Below, one piece after another: positions 33,741 through 42,542 of a DNA stretch of 64,000 nt. Made by a program: the position numbers and the translations under genes. The DNA lies in contig CAYLWO010000025.1 in assembly GCA_964387285.1 (NCBI GenBank), forward strand, positions 1 through 64,000, given 5' to 3'. Each line of letters starts with the position of its first letter. Positions within the stretch are counted from its first letter, which is position 1. The stretch is from Anaerohabitans sp964387285 (GTDB lineage: Bacteria > Zhuqueibacterota > Zhuqueibacteria > Residuimicrobiales > Residuimicrobiaceae). The notes under the pieces are model-generated. The model ran no database searches. It saw only the letters and a program-made list of their open reading frames with translations, and was not told where the DNA came from.

Positions 33741-36700
33741 ATGAAAACAATTTATAAAGCTCAAAGTTCTGCATCGAAAAGATCGTTGCGTACGATTCTT
33801 CTCCTTGTGGTCCTTGCCATCGTGGGGATGGGCGTGGTGCAGGCCGCCATGGCGCAAACCATCGGCGATCGCGTATGGCGCGATGCGAATCAAAACGGCA
33901 TCCAGGATAACGACGAAACCGGCGTTGGCGATATCACCATCAATCTGCTCAGCGCAGCGGATAACAGTATTTTGCGCACCACCACCTCTGCGGCTAACGG
34001 CTACTATTCCTTCGACAATCTCGCGGCCGGTCGTTACATTGTGGAATTTCTGCCGGGCGCTTCCTGGTTCTTCTCGCCCAATCTGCTCGGCGCCAATCGT
34101 GATATTGATTCGGACCCGGATCCCAACACCGGGCGCACGGCGATCATTTCACTGGCCAACAATGCCCGCATCACCAGCATCGATGCGGGCTTGATTCCCA
34201 AGACCGTGTCCAATCTGTTGATTCGGAAAACCATTGAAGGCAACACCAATCACTTTCTCATCGGCGATCAATTCACTTTTGTGCTCACCGTGACCAATCA
34301 AGGTCCTAATGATGCCAGCAACGTACGCGTCACCGATCAACTGCCGAGCAATCTGATTTTGGTTTCAACGGACCGTCCGGCAGACAGTGGTCCGAATCCG
34401 TTGATTTGGTATGAAGCGACCATTGCCAGCGGCGCCTCTGTGATATATCGCATTACCGTAAGAACCGGTTTTACGCTGGGCACTTTTGAAAACTGCGCTT
34501 TTGTCGCCAGCCCCAACCGCGATGAAAATCTGGATGACAACTCGAGTTGCGTTCAATTCTTCATTGAAGAACGTCCGCCGCTGCCGAGCAACATCCGCAT
34601 CGGGGACCGCGTCTGGTTGGACAGCAATGAGAACGGCATTCAAGACAGCGGGGAAGCAGGATTGGCCAACGTCAATGTACAGTTGCTCTCTTCGCCCGGC
34701 GGCAATTTGATTGCGACCACCACAACCAACAGCAGCGGCATCTGGGAGTTCAATCATGTGGCGCCTGGCCTGTATATGCTCTATTTCGAACTGTTAAATA
34801 ATTATCATTTCACCCTGCAAGGTCAGGGAACTTTTCAAACAGATTCGGATCCGGATCCTTCAACAGGCCGCACTACCACCATGTCATTAGTCAACGATAT
34901 GGAGGAATTGGGTTTTGACGCCGGCATGGTGCCAAACGACGTGCCGCCGCCGGTGGACAACCGCATCGGCGATCTGGTCTGGCAGGACAGCAATGAAAAC
35001 GGCATTCAGGAATCCGGCGAACCGGGTCTGGCCAATGTCAATGTGCAGCTGCTCGCCTCGCCGAGCCTGGCCATGGTCGCTTCGACAACAACAGATGCGT
35101 CTGGTCTGTATGAATTCAACGATGTCGCGCCAGGATCCTATATACTCGCTTTCTCGTTGCTCAACGGTTATCATTACACCATCGCCGGACAGGACGGCGA
35201 ATCTCTGGATTCGGATGCCAACACCGGTACGGGCCGCACCGATGCTTTCACCATGGGCGCCACAGAAATCAACACGGACTGGGACGCCGGCATGGTCCCC
35301 AACGACATACCGCCGCCGGTAGACAACCGCATCGGCGATCTGGTCTGGTTGGACACCAATGCCAATGGCATTCAAGAATCCGGCGAGCCGGGTCTGGCCA
35401 ATGTCAACGTGCAGTTGCTCGCATCGCCGAGCATGGCCTTGGTCGCTTCTACTACGACAGATGCGTCCGGTCTTTATGAATTCAACGATGTAACGCCAGG
35501 ATCATATATACTCGCTTTCTCATTGCTGAGCGGTTATCATTTTACCATTGCCGGACAGGATGGCGAGGCTTTGGATTCGGATGCGAATATCGCCACCGGT
35601 CGGACCGATGCCTTTAGCATTGCCGCCAATGAAACCAATACGAACTGGGATGCCGGCATGGTTCCCAACGATATTCCGCGACCGCCGAATAACCGCATCG
35701 GCGATTGGGTATGGCTGGACGTCAACAAAAACGGCATACAGGATGCCAATGAACCCGGCGTGCCGAACGTGATCGTGCATTTGCTCAAGGATATGGAGCA
35801 TATTCTGGTCGCTACGACCACGACAGACGCCAATGGATTTTACGCCTTTAACAATATAGCGGCCGGCAGCTATTCGATCGCTTTTGTTTTGCCGACCAAC
35901 TATACCTTTACCTTCCAGGATGCGGGCGGCGACGATGCCCGCGACTCTGATCCGGATCTCATGTTCGGTTGGACTACTATGGTTTATTTGGACAACGACG
36001 AACATGATCTGAGCTGGGATGCCGGTCTGATTGAGTCTTCCGAATCGGATCTGGAGGTGGTTAAATCCATTCCCAATGCGCTTACGTATTATTATCGCCA
36101 TCAGGAAGTTACCTTCCTGTTGCGCATTACCAACCACGGTCCGGACGTGGCCCAGAATGTTCGCATTATCGATACCGTACCGGACGGACTGGATTTTGTC
36201 TCCGCAACGCCGGCGCAAAGCAGCGGACCTAATCCATTAATTTGGCAAGTGGCGCAAATGGCGGTTGGTGAAACCATAGAGATTCTGGTGGTCATGCGCA
36301 CGACGGATCAGTTGGGCGGCATGGACAACTGCGTCAACGTTTCCAGTCTCAGCAAGGATCCTGACCTGACCAACAATCTGAGCTGTGCACAAATACACAT
36401 CCTGGTGCCGGTGGAACTCTCCTCCTTCTCTGCACGCGCCGCCAACAACCAGGTGGTACTGGAATGGGTAACTCAGTCAGAAACCGAAAATCTCGGCTTC
36501 CATCTGTTGCGCGCCAATCAGGAAGCGGGTCCTTACATGCAAATCACGCAAGAGATGATCAAGGGCGCCGGCACAACCGCGTCAGCGCATCATTATCAAT
36601 ATCAGGATGCAAAAGCCGGCGAAAGCCAGACCTATTACTACAAGCTGGTGGACGTGGATTACAACGGACATTTGACTCTGCACGGTCCGATTAATGTAAC

Positions 36701-36992
36701 GGTTGAAATTCCGACCTCCAACGTATTGGAACAGAACTATCCCAATCCGTTTAATCCGTCGACTAAAATTCGCTTTAATCTGAAGGAGCAGGGACAGGTC
36801 AGCCTCACCATTTTCAACATCAAAGGCGAAAAAGTGCGCGAACTGGTGGCGAACCGGTTAAACGCCGGCAGCCATATTGTGGAATGGGACGGCCTGGATC
36901 AAAACGGCCGTCAAGTACCCAGCGGCATGTATTTGTATAGTTTGCGTATGAACGACTTTGAACAAAAACGCATGATGATGTTTTTGAAATAA
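33741..36992 (+). CDS. Large secreted protein: five SdrB repeats, two DUF11 domains, T9SS sorting domain
   Basis: 1083 residues; GGAGAG precedes ATG 33741 and a signal peptide ends near AAMAQ. Order: SdrB-type domain 1 (IGDRVWRDANQNGIQDNDETG, about 36); DUF11 domain (LLIRKTIEGN, about 157); SdrB domains 2-5 near residues 284, 408, 530 and 652, each opening with RIGDxVWxDxNxNGIQ, a calcium-loop-like Asp/Asn pattern; second DUF11 (LEVVKSIPNALTYY, about 767); an FN3-like module (VELSSFSARAANNQVVLEWVTQ, about 890); and the T9SS sorting domain from about 993 (NYPNPFNPSTKIRFNL to RMMMFLK). Likely a surface adhesin or matrix protein exported by T9SS. Confidence 0.88.
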   Translation: MKTIYKAQSSASKRSLRTILLLVVLAIVGMGVVQAAMAQTIGDRVWRDANQNGIQDNDETGVGDITINLLSAADNSILRTTTSAANGYYSFDNLAAGRYIVEFLPGASWFFSPNLLGANRDIDSDPDPNTGRTAIISLANNARITSIDAGLIPKTVSNLLIRKTIEGNTNHFLIGDQFTFVLTVTNQGPNDASNVRVTDQLPSNLILVSTDRPADSGPNPLIWYEATIASGASVIYRITVRTGFTLGTFENCAFVASPNRDENLDDNSSCVQFFIEERPPLPSNIRIGDRVWLDSNENGIQDSGEAGLANVNVQLLSSPGGNLIATTTTNSSGIWEFNHVAPGLYMLYFELLNNYHFTLQGQGTFQTDSDPDPSTGRTTTMSLVNDMEELGFDAGMVPNDVPPPVDNRIGDLVWQDSNENGIQESGEPGLANVNVQLLASPSLAMVASTTTDASGLYEFNDVAPGSYILAFSLLNGYHYTIAGQDGESLDSDANTGTGRTDAFTMGATEINTDWDAGMVPNDIPPPVDNRIGDLVWLDTNANGIQESGEPGLANVNVQLLASPSMALVASTTTDASGLYEFNDVTPGSYILAFSLLSGYHFTIAGQDGEALDSDANIATGRTDAFSIAANETNTNWDAGMVPNDIPRPPNNRIGDWVWLDVNKNGIQDANEPGVPNVIVHLLKDMEHILVATTTTDANGFYAFNNIAAGSYSIAFVLPTNYTFTFQDAGGDDARDSDPDLMFGWTTMVYLDNDEHDLSWDAGLIESSESDLEVVKSIPNALTYYYRHQEVTFLLRITNHGPDVAQNVRIIDTVPDGLDFVSATPAQSSGPNPLIWQVAQMAVGETIEILVVMRTTDQLGGMDNCVNVSSLSKDPDLTNNLSCAQIHILVPVELSSFSARAANNQVVLEWVTQSETENLGFHLLRANQEAGPYMQITQEMIKGAGTTASAHHYQYQDAKAGESQTYYYKLVDVDYNGHLTLHGPINVTVEIPTSNVLEQNYPNPFNPSTKIRFNLKEQGQVSLTIFNIKGEKVRELVANRLNAGSHIVEWDGLDQNGRQVPSGMYLYSLRMNDFEQKRMMMFLK
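34959..35690 (+). repeat. Tandem 366-bp coding repeats in the SdrB region
   Basis: The start AACCGCATCGGCGATCTGGT occurs near 34959 and 35325, and AACCGCATCGGCGATTGGGT at 35691: a strict 366-bp (122-residue) period. The first two units are nearly identical at DNA level, the third has diverged. Such near-identity suggests recent duplication and scope for copy-number change. Confidence 0.85.
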
Positions 36993-36998
36993 AAAAAT

Positions 36999-37065
36999 CT
37001 CGCGCAAGGACGCAAAGGGAAAAATGGTAAAACGTCCCTTTGCGTTCTCTGCGCCTTGGCGCGAG
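36999..37065. repeat. Palindromic repeat between convergent genes, family 5
   Basis: Arms CTCGCGCAAGGACGCAAAGG (36999-37018) and CCTTTGCGTTCTCTGCGCCT... (37037-37065) are complementary with one insertion. The GCGCAAAG/CTTTGCGC type unit is a common dispersed repeat in many bacteria. It separates the surface protein gene from the convergent pseudouridine synthase gene and could stop transcription. Confidence 0.75.
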
Positions 37066-37111
37066 TTCGTTTTGTTCTTTACGACACAGGTGTACTAATA
37101 TTTATTTTACT

Positions 37112-37888
37112 TTATTTTGCAGAGTTCCGCATTTTCGTAAAACACCCCACTTCTTGCTCAGTCAAATAACGCCATTGCCCGGAAGCCAAATCACCCATCT
37201 CCAGGGGACCGATGCGAACGCGTATCAGCCGTTGTACGTTGTAATCCAGCGCTTTGAACATGCGGCGCACTTGACGGTTCTTTCCTTCACAAATGGTAAT
37301 CTCCGCCCAGGGCCCCTTCTCCCCGGTCATAATCCGCACCTGCGCCGGCCGCGTCAGATAACCGCGCAGGTCGATGCCATGCTCCAATTGATAGCGATGG
37401 TGTTCGCGCAAGGGTTGATCAAGTTGCACACGGTAGGTTTTGGCGACATAGCTGTCCGGATTGGTCAACCACTCGCCGAACGAACCGTCATTGGTCAATA
37501 ACAGCAGCCCTTCGCTATCCCGGTCGAGACGTCCAATAGGAAAAATCCAATTGGAAAATTCCGGCAATACATCATAAATCGTCGGACGATTCTGCTCATC
37601 TACGCGAACGGTGAGGTAACCGGACGGCTTGTGAAAAAGCACGTAAACCATCTGATCCCTCTGCTCCAGGGGGCGGCCGTCCAGACGGATCTCGTCTTTG
37701 TTCAGATCCACCCAGGCATAAATCATTTTTTCCACACGGCCATTGACGCTAACGCGTCCGGCCAAAATATACTCGCGCGCTTGTGTGCGCGACGCGATGC
37801 CTTTTTTGGTAAAGGCGCGCATCAAATTAACGCGCGTGCCGGGCGGCGCATGACGAAACGGCCGTTTCTGAATATTTCCTTCGGACAT
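37112..37888 (-). CDS. 23S rRNA pseudouridine synthase, RluB/RluE type
   Basis: 258 residues from ATG 37888. An N-terminal S4 domain (GIASRTQAREYILAGRVSVNGRV) is followed by the catalytic domain with GRLDRDSEGLLLLTNDG, where the Asp of GRLD is the nucleophile, then KTYRVQLDQPL and GKNRQVRRMFKAL. The family modifies uridines of helix 90-93 or helix 69-type sites of 23S rRNA; the precise target cannot be told. It follows the T9SS beta-helix gene by 11 bp on the same strand. Confidence 0.93.
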   Translation of the reverse strand: MSEGNIQKRPFRHAPPGTRVNLMRAFTKKGIASRTQAREYILAGRVSVNGRVEKMIYAWVDLNKDEIRLDGRPLEQRDQMVYVLFHKPSGYLTVRVDEQNRPTIYDVLPEFSNWIFPIGRLDRDSEGLLLLTNDGSFGEWLTNPDSYVAKTYRVQLDQPLREHHRYQLEHGIDLRGYLTRPAQVRIMTGEKGPWAEITICEGKNRQVRRMFKALDYNVQRLIRVRIGPLEMGDLASGQWRYLTEQEVGCFTKMRNSAK

Positions 37889-37899
37889 GGCAGCACCTA

Positions 37900-40260
37900 T
37901 CAACGTAATAACAAAACTTTCTGCACCTGCCGGTTATTGCCGGCAGTTAAAATCAACCAATAGATGCCGCCGGCCAGGGCATGGCCGTCACAGTTTTCCG
38001 CATTCCAGTTCACGGTCTGCAAGCCGGCGCTCATTGCTTTGTTCGCCAACTGGATGACCTGGCGGCCCAACAGATCGCAAACCTGCAGCCGGCAATGCAT
38101 GCTCCGCGGCAGTGTAAAAGAGATGCGCGTCTGCCCGTTAAACGGATTGGGATAAGCGGGATTGAGGTGCACCTGTGCGGGCAACGAACCTGCGATTTCG
38201 AGTTCAGGTGAGAATTGACTGCGACCGTCGAAATCGGTTTGTCGCAATCGATAATAGATCGGAGAATCACCGGCATTGAATTCGCTGTCCTCCCAGGAAT
38301 AATCAAACCGCTCCTGACGGGTGCCCTGTCCAGGGATGAACATGATCGTCTGATAGCCGGCTGATCCTTTACGTTTTTCCACAAAAAAGCCCAGGTTGTT
38401 GCTTTCCGCAGCAGTTTGCCAATGTAAACGTATTCGGCCAGTTAATAAACGCTGGTAGGTGAAGAGCATCAATTCTACGGGGGTGGCCTGGCTGTTGGCG
38501 ATCATGGAGGTGTTGCCGCTGCTGTCGCGCACCGTGGCCGTAACCAGATCGCTGATCGGACCGTTCCACGCAAAATGACCTTCTGCATCAGCGCGCACCG
38601 CGTCTAAAAAGCTGTTTAGCTGACCGGTTGGTCCGGTAAAAATCTCCACCCAGCCGCGCGCGATGGTCGTGCCGATCACACCGGTCTCACTGGCGCTGAG
38701 TATTTGCGGCGCCGGGAGATTTTCATTGCCGCCGCTGTCCAGGAAAATCGCCTGTTCATCGACATGGATGATGCGATTGCGCGTTATCGTATTGCAGACC
38801 GTGCTGTCATGACGAATCCATATGCCGTACTTTTTGCCGCTGATGACGTTATCCGGGCCGATGAGGTTATGATGACTGCCTTTGGAAATGTAAACGCCGG
38901 AATTGTTCCCGCTGCTCAATACACCTGAAGGATCACAGCAGAGGTAATTGCCCAGAACCTGATTATAGCTGGTGCCAGGATCATCCATACGCACGGCAGC
39001 CCAGGGATCGTTTGCAGAATCGATTCCATCAGCCAAAATAATATTGCCGGGTCCGACAAAATTATAAATCGGATACCCCTTATCCGGTCTGCCGAAAAAA
39101 TAGATGCCGTTGTGCGAATTGGGCAAAAGTTTGGATGCTTTTGCATCAGCGCCGATAATGTTATTGGTGATTTTATTATAGCGGCTGCCCCAGCGCATCT
39201 GCAAGCCGGAAGAGAGATTGGCCGAGATGACATTTTTTTCAATCACATTATAGGCCGGCCCGGGACCAAAGCCGCTGCCCGCCGGATCTCCGGCAATCCA
39301 CAATCCGGCTTCGCCATTGCCCAGGCCGGTCTCGCCGTCTGCAGCAACCCCGATATAATTGCCCTGAACCAGGTTACTGTCCGTGCCTGTTGATTCCAGA
39401 CGCAGTCCGGCGCGAAAGTTGGCGGCAATCACATTGCCGCTGCCCGGCGCCAAACCGCCGAAAACGTTGCCGCGGCAGCCATTGGTCACCAGGATGCCCT
39501 CAAAAGCATCAGGCCGGTGACGGGTCGGATAGGTCGCCCATTCACTGGTCCAGCCGTTGCCTGCCGGATCAAGGCCGTTTTTCTTCACGCCGATATAATT
39601 ATTGCGAATGATATTGCAGTGACTCTGTTCCAAATATATAGCGCGACCGTAAAATCCCGACATGATATTACGCTCTTCCGCTAACAAACCGCCGATGACA
39701 TTATGATGGCATCCCTGAGTCATGCGAATGCCTTCGCTCTTTACCATGCGATAAGGATAACGGCCGGTCACATCCAGATTCAGGTACAGACCCTGAAAGA
39801 CGTTGTGATGACTGGCCGCCCCATAAAGTCGAAATATATAACTGGGAAAAGCGCCAATGGCCAGGCTAAAAAACCGGTTGTTGGCAGAACGGATGATAAA
39901 ACCGGGCACTTCAAATGGGGCGCCGGCGCCATAAATGCTAATCTCCGGCCCCTGGGTATTGGTGTTGCCGCCAAAGCGGGTCTGGCTGCTGCCGTCGATA
40001 AAAGTGCCGCCATCTAAAAATTCCGGCAATTGCGTGACAATGGAAATACGCCAGGCGCCTTTGTTGGCATCCCAACCCGGATCGTTTTTGGTGAGATTGA
40101 AAATAATGGTATCCGGACCAACATGACTTTCAGCCTGCTCTATGGCCCAATGCAAAGAACCCTCTCCGGTATCTGACGTATTCGTCACCGGAATAGTTCC
40201 TGCCGGCGCGCTCACAACGCACGCTACTAGGGAAAATATCAACACGGCATATTTTATCAT
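37900..40260 (-). CDS. Right-handed beta-helix secreted protein, T9SS cargo
   Basis: 786 residues; GGAAG precedes ATG 40260 and the signal peptide is MIKYAVLIFSLVACVVSAPAG. An upstream ATG at 40278 is in frame. The start IPVTNTSDTGEGSLHWAIEQAE is the N-cap of CSLREA-type beta-helix proteins. About 15 coils follow, carried by repeats of the kind HHNVxGG, NVIEKNVISAN and NLVQGNYIG, to about residue 540. A Fn3-like segment (PVELMLFTYQRLLTGRIRLHWQTAAESNNLGFFVEKR) and a T9SS sorting domain (AYPNPFNGQTRISFTLPR to VQKVLLLR) close it. Pectate-lyase-like folds usually bind or cleave polysaccharides; no catalytic site was recognised. Confidence 0.85.
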   Translation of the reverse strand: MIKYAVLIFSLVACVVSAPAGTIPVTNTSDTGEGSLHWAIEQAESHVGPDTIIFNLTKNDPGWDANKGAWRISIVTQLPEFLDGGTFIDGSSQTRFGGNTNTQGPEISIYGAGAPFEVPGFIIRSANNRFFSLAIGAFPSYIFRLYGAASHHNVFQGLYLNLDVTGRYPYRMVKSEGIRMTQGCHHNVIGGLLAEERNIMSGFYGRAIYLEQSHCNIIRNNYIGVKKNGLDPAGNGWTSEWATYPTRHRPDAFEGILVTNGCRGNVFGGLAPGSGNVIAANFRAGLRLESTGTDSNLVQGNYIGVAADGETGLGNGEAGLWIAGDPAGSGFGPGPAYNVIEKNVISANLSSGLQMRWGSRYNKITNNIIGADAKASKLLPNSHNGIYFFGRPDKGYPIYNFVGPGNIILADGIDSANDPWAAVRMDDPGTSYNQVLGNYLCCDPSGVLSSGNNSGVYISKGSHHNLIGPDNVISGKKYGIWIRHDSTVCNTITRNRIIHVDEQAIFLDSGGNENLPAPQILSASETGVIGTTIARGWVEIFTGPTGQLNSFLDAVRADAEGHFAWNGPISDLVTATVRDSSGNTSMIANSQATPVELMLFTYQRLLTGRIRLHWQTAAESNNLGFFVEKRKGSAGYQTIMFIPGQGTRQERFDYSWEDSEFNAGDSPIYYRLRQTDFDGRSQFSPELEIAGSLPAQVHLNPAYPNPFNGQTRISFTLPRSMHCRLQVCDLLGRQVIQLANKAMSAGLQTVNWNAENCDGHALAGGIYWLILTAGNNRQVQKVLLLR

Positions 40261-40500
40261 ATTTAAATACTTCCACATGTGCAACCGCTCAAACCTCAGC
40301 AAAAAAAACGCTTTGGGACGCCCATTCGTAAAACAATTAATTTAAGGCCATCACATTAGAAAACAAGCAAAAAATTGGACTATTTTGACCTTGACGACAA
40401 AAACCCAATCCCTTTTCCTCTTTGAAACTCGAGAAAAAAGATTTACATTTGCCAATGCGGCATGAACCCCGCGATATGAATGTAAAATTCAATTCGTTAA

Positions 40501-41814
40501 ATGGCCAAACACATAACTACACAACCGCATCTCGTCGTCAGTGACGGCAAAGGTCAGGTTTTTGAAATTCCTCATCTGCTCATGTCAGCCATGAGCCTGG
40601 ATCAATTGCTTCGACCAAAAACCGAAGAATATATTCCAATGCCTCACGGCAGTACTTTGTTCGAATTGCCCGGACGTCATCCCATCGGCTATGATCCGCG
40701 CAAACGCAAATGGGTGACCATCACCCAGTATCAGGGCATGCCGGTCTATGCGGTTGCTGCATTTTTAGCGCCGGCCTATACGCAACTTTATCGAGCTGCT
40801 TTTTTCACAGAACCCCACAGCAGCCGCTTGCCGCTGTTTGCTTATACAGCAGTGGGTTGGCGCCATCACCGTTTTTACACGCCGGCTGTTCGCGTGGATA
40901 AAGATATCCGCCAGGACATCGATCAATTCAACCTGACCGAGATTAATCGACGCGCCGGCGCTCTGCTCAGGAAGCATGCGCAGAACCGCCTGGTGGCGCA
41001 CCTGGTGCACAATTGCGTGCGCAATTATCACTGCCCGGCAGCACAGAATTGGGCTATGGGCCGTTGGGAGGCGCCCATCCCGACCAGTCCAAGCTGTAAT
41101 GCCCGCTGTCTCGGTTGTATTTCTCTACAGCCGGAAAAAACCGTGAGTGCGACGCAAAATCGCATCTGTTTTATCCCAACGGTGGAAGAGATAGTCAGCT
41201 TTGCGGTTCCGCATCTGGAAAAAGCGCCACGCGCCGTTGTCAGCTTTGGTCAGGGATGCGAAGGCGAACCTTTGTTGCAGGCAGAGCTGTTGGCGGAGGC
41301 GATTCGCGAGATCAGGAAACGAACCCGCAAAGGCGTCATCAACCTCAACACCAATGCCGGACGTCCGCAAAGCGTAGAAAAACTCGCTCGCGTCGGCCTG
41401 GACAGCATTCGTGTCAGCATGAACAGCAGTCGTTCGGATTTGTATCAAAAGTATTTTTCACCCAAGGATTATGATTTTCACGATGTGCTGGACTCCATCA
41501 GCGTCATGGCCGCAGCCAAGCGGTGGATATCGCTGAACTATTTTATATTTCCCGGTCTGACCGACCATCCGGAAGAGATGGCCTGTTTTTTACAGTTGGT
41601 AAAAAAATACGGCGTTCACTGCATCCAGATGCGCAATCTGAATATCGATCCGGAATGGTATATTGAGCACCTCGAATTAAGCGGAGTTGCCGGCAAGGCA
41701 GCAGGAATAAAAAAGTGGATGCAGATTGTTAAAAGGAATAATCCCAAATTGATCTTTGGCTATTTTAATCCTTCATGGGAGGTCATGCGGGAGCACGGGC
41801 ACAAGATAGGATAG
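40501..41814 (+). CDS. Radical SAM protein of unknown function
   Basis: 437 residues. The [4Fe-4S] motif is C199-X3-C203-X2-C206 (SCNARCLGC), followed by VVSFGQGCEGEPLLQ (the GGE-like SAM contact) and LNTNAGRPQSVEKLARVGLDSIRVSMNS, a standard radical SAM half barrel. The 190 residues before the cluster form a separate domain that starts with VVSDGKGQVFEIPHLLMSAMS and contains HNCVRNYHCPAAQNW, two extra Cys that may bind metal. No SPASM-like cluster follows. Neighbours do not suggest a substrate. The start has no good ribosome site, but no better one is near. Confidence 0.85.
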   Translation: MAKHITTQPHLVVSDGKGQVFEIPHLLMSAMSLDQLLRPKTEEYIPMPHGSTLFELPGRHPIGYDPRKRKWVTITQYQGMPVYAVAAFLAPAYTQLYRAAFFTEPHSSRLPLFAYTAVGWRHHRFYTPAVRVDKDIRQDIDQFNLTEINRRAGALLRKHAQNRLVAHLVHNCVRNYHCPAAQNWAMGRWEAPIPTSPSCNARCLGCISLQPEKTVSATQNRICFIPTVEEIVSFAVPHLEKAPRAVVSFGQGCEGEPLLQAELLAEAIREIRKRTRKGVINLNTNAGRPQSVEKLARVGLDSIRVSMNSSRSDLYQKYFSPKDYDFHDVLDSISVMAAAKRWISLNYFIFPGLTDHPEEMACFLQLVKKYGVHCIQMRNLNIDPEWYIEHLELSGVAGKAAGIKKWMQIVKRNNPKLIFGYFNPSWEVMREHGHKIG

Positions 41815-41820
41815 GGTAAA

Positions 41821-41849
41821 CCTTGCAAAGGTTTGCAACCTTCGCAGGG
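41821..41849. repeat. Family 1 palindromic repeat, copy D
   Basis: CCTTGCAAAGGTT (41821-41833), TGC, AACCTTCGCAGGG (41837-41849): the same hairpin with two base changes. It lies directly after the radical SAM gene. A further GGCAGTAGGAACTGCC palindrome follows at about 41885-41900. Confidence 0.8.
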
Positions 41850-42020
41850 TTGTTTTTCGAACCACTTCACAACGGCGATCGTCGGCAGTAGGAACTGCCT
41901 TCCAAGCAACACCTATCGTTTTAGGAATATATCAGCATAGGCAACCTATTTTATCCAAAAGCCCGAATCTTTTACATTTTTTGATCATCTAAACATAAAA
42001 GACAAACCAAAGGATCGATC

Positions 42021-42536
42021 ATGAAAACTTTTAAAAGCTTATTCTTACTTGCATTTTTGGCGACCCTCATACTGAGCATCAGCGGCAGGGCTGCGGAAAA
42101 GGAGTGGCTCAATTTCAATGAAGGCATGAAAAAGGCCAAACAGGAAAAAAAATTCGTACTGGTGGACTTTTACACTGATTGGTGTCACTGGTGCAAGGTG
42201 ATGGATCAAAAAACGTTCCAGGACCCGGCTGTGGCTAAAAAGCTGCAACAGAGTTTTGTGACGGTAAGATTGAATCCGGAAAAAAAGGGCGAATCCGTCA
42301 CCTATTTGGACAAAACCTACACCAACGCGCAATTCAGTCAGGCATTTGGCGTGACCGGCTATCCGTCATTGGCCTTTCTTGATTCCCAGGGCAAGGTTAT
42401 CACCATGGTGCCCGGCTATGTGGAGGCGAAAGAGTTCATCCAGATCTTGAATTTTATTGATCAACGTTGCTATGAAAAACAAGTCAGTTACGAGGATTTC
42501 AAGAAAAACGGCAGTTGCAAAGCCCAGAAATCATAA
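42021..42536 (+). CDS. Periplasmic thioredoxin-fold protein
   Basis: 171 residues with a signal peptide (MKTFKSLFLLAFLATLILSISGRA). The active-site pair is C55-H-W-C58 (DFYTDWCHWCKVM), and GVTGYPSLAFLD gives the cis-Pro loop. The pattern fits the DUF255-like/thioredoxin_7 branch of periplasmic reductases. A third Cys pair near the end (RCYEKQ; GSCKAQ) is unexplained. Six bases separate it from the PHP membrane protein, so they are probably one operon. Confidence 0.9.
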   Translation: MKTFKSLFLLAFLATLILSISGRAAEKEWLNFNEGMKKAKQEKKFVLVDFYTDWCHWCKVMDQKTFQDPAVAKKLQQSFVTVRLNPEKKGESVTYLDKTYTNAQFSQAFGVTGYPSLAFLDSQGKVITMVPGYVEAKEFIQILNFIDQRCYEKQVSYEDFKKNGSCKAQKS

Positions 42537-42542
42537 TGTAAC

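Noticed and set aside
34959..35690. CRISPR array or non-coding tandem repeat
   Set aside because: The units are 366 bp, in frame and encode SdrB domains; there are no short repeats with spacers.
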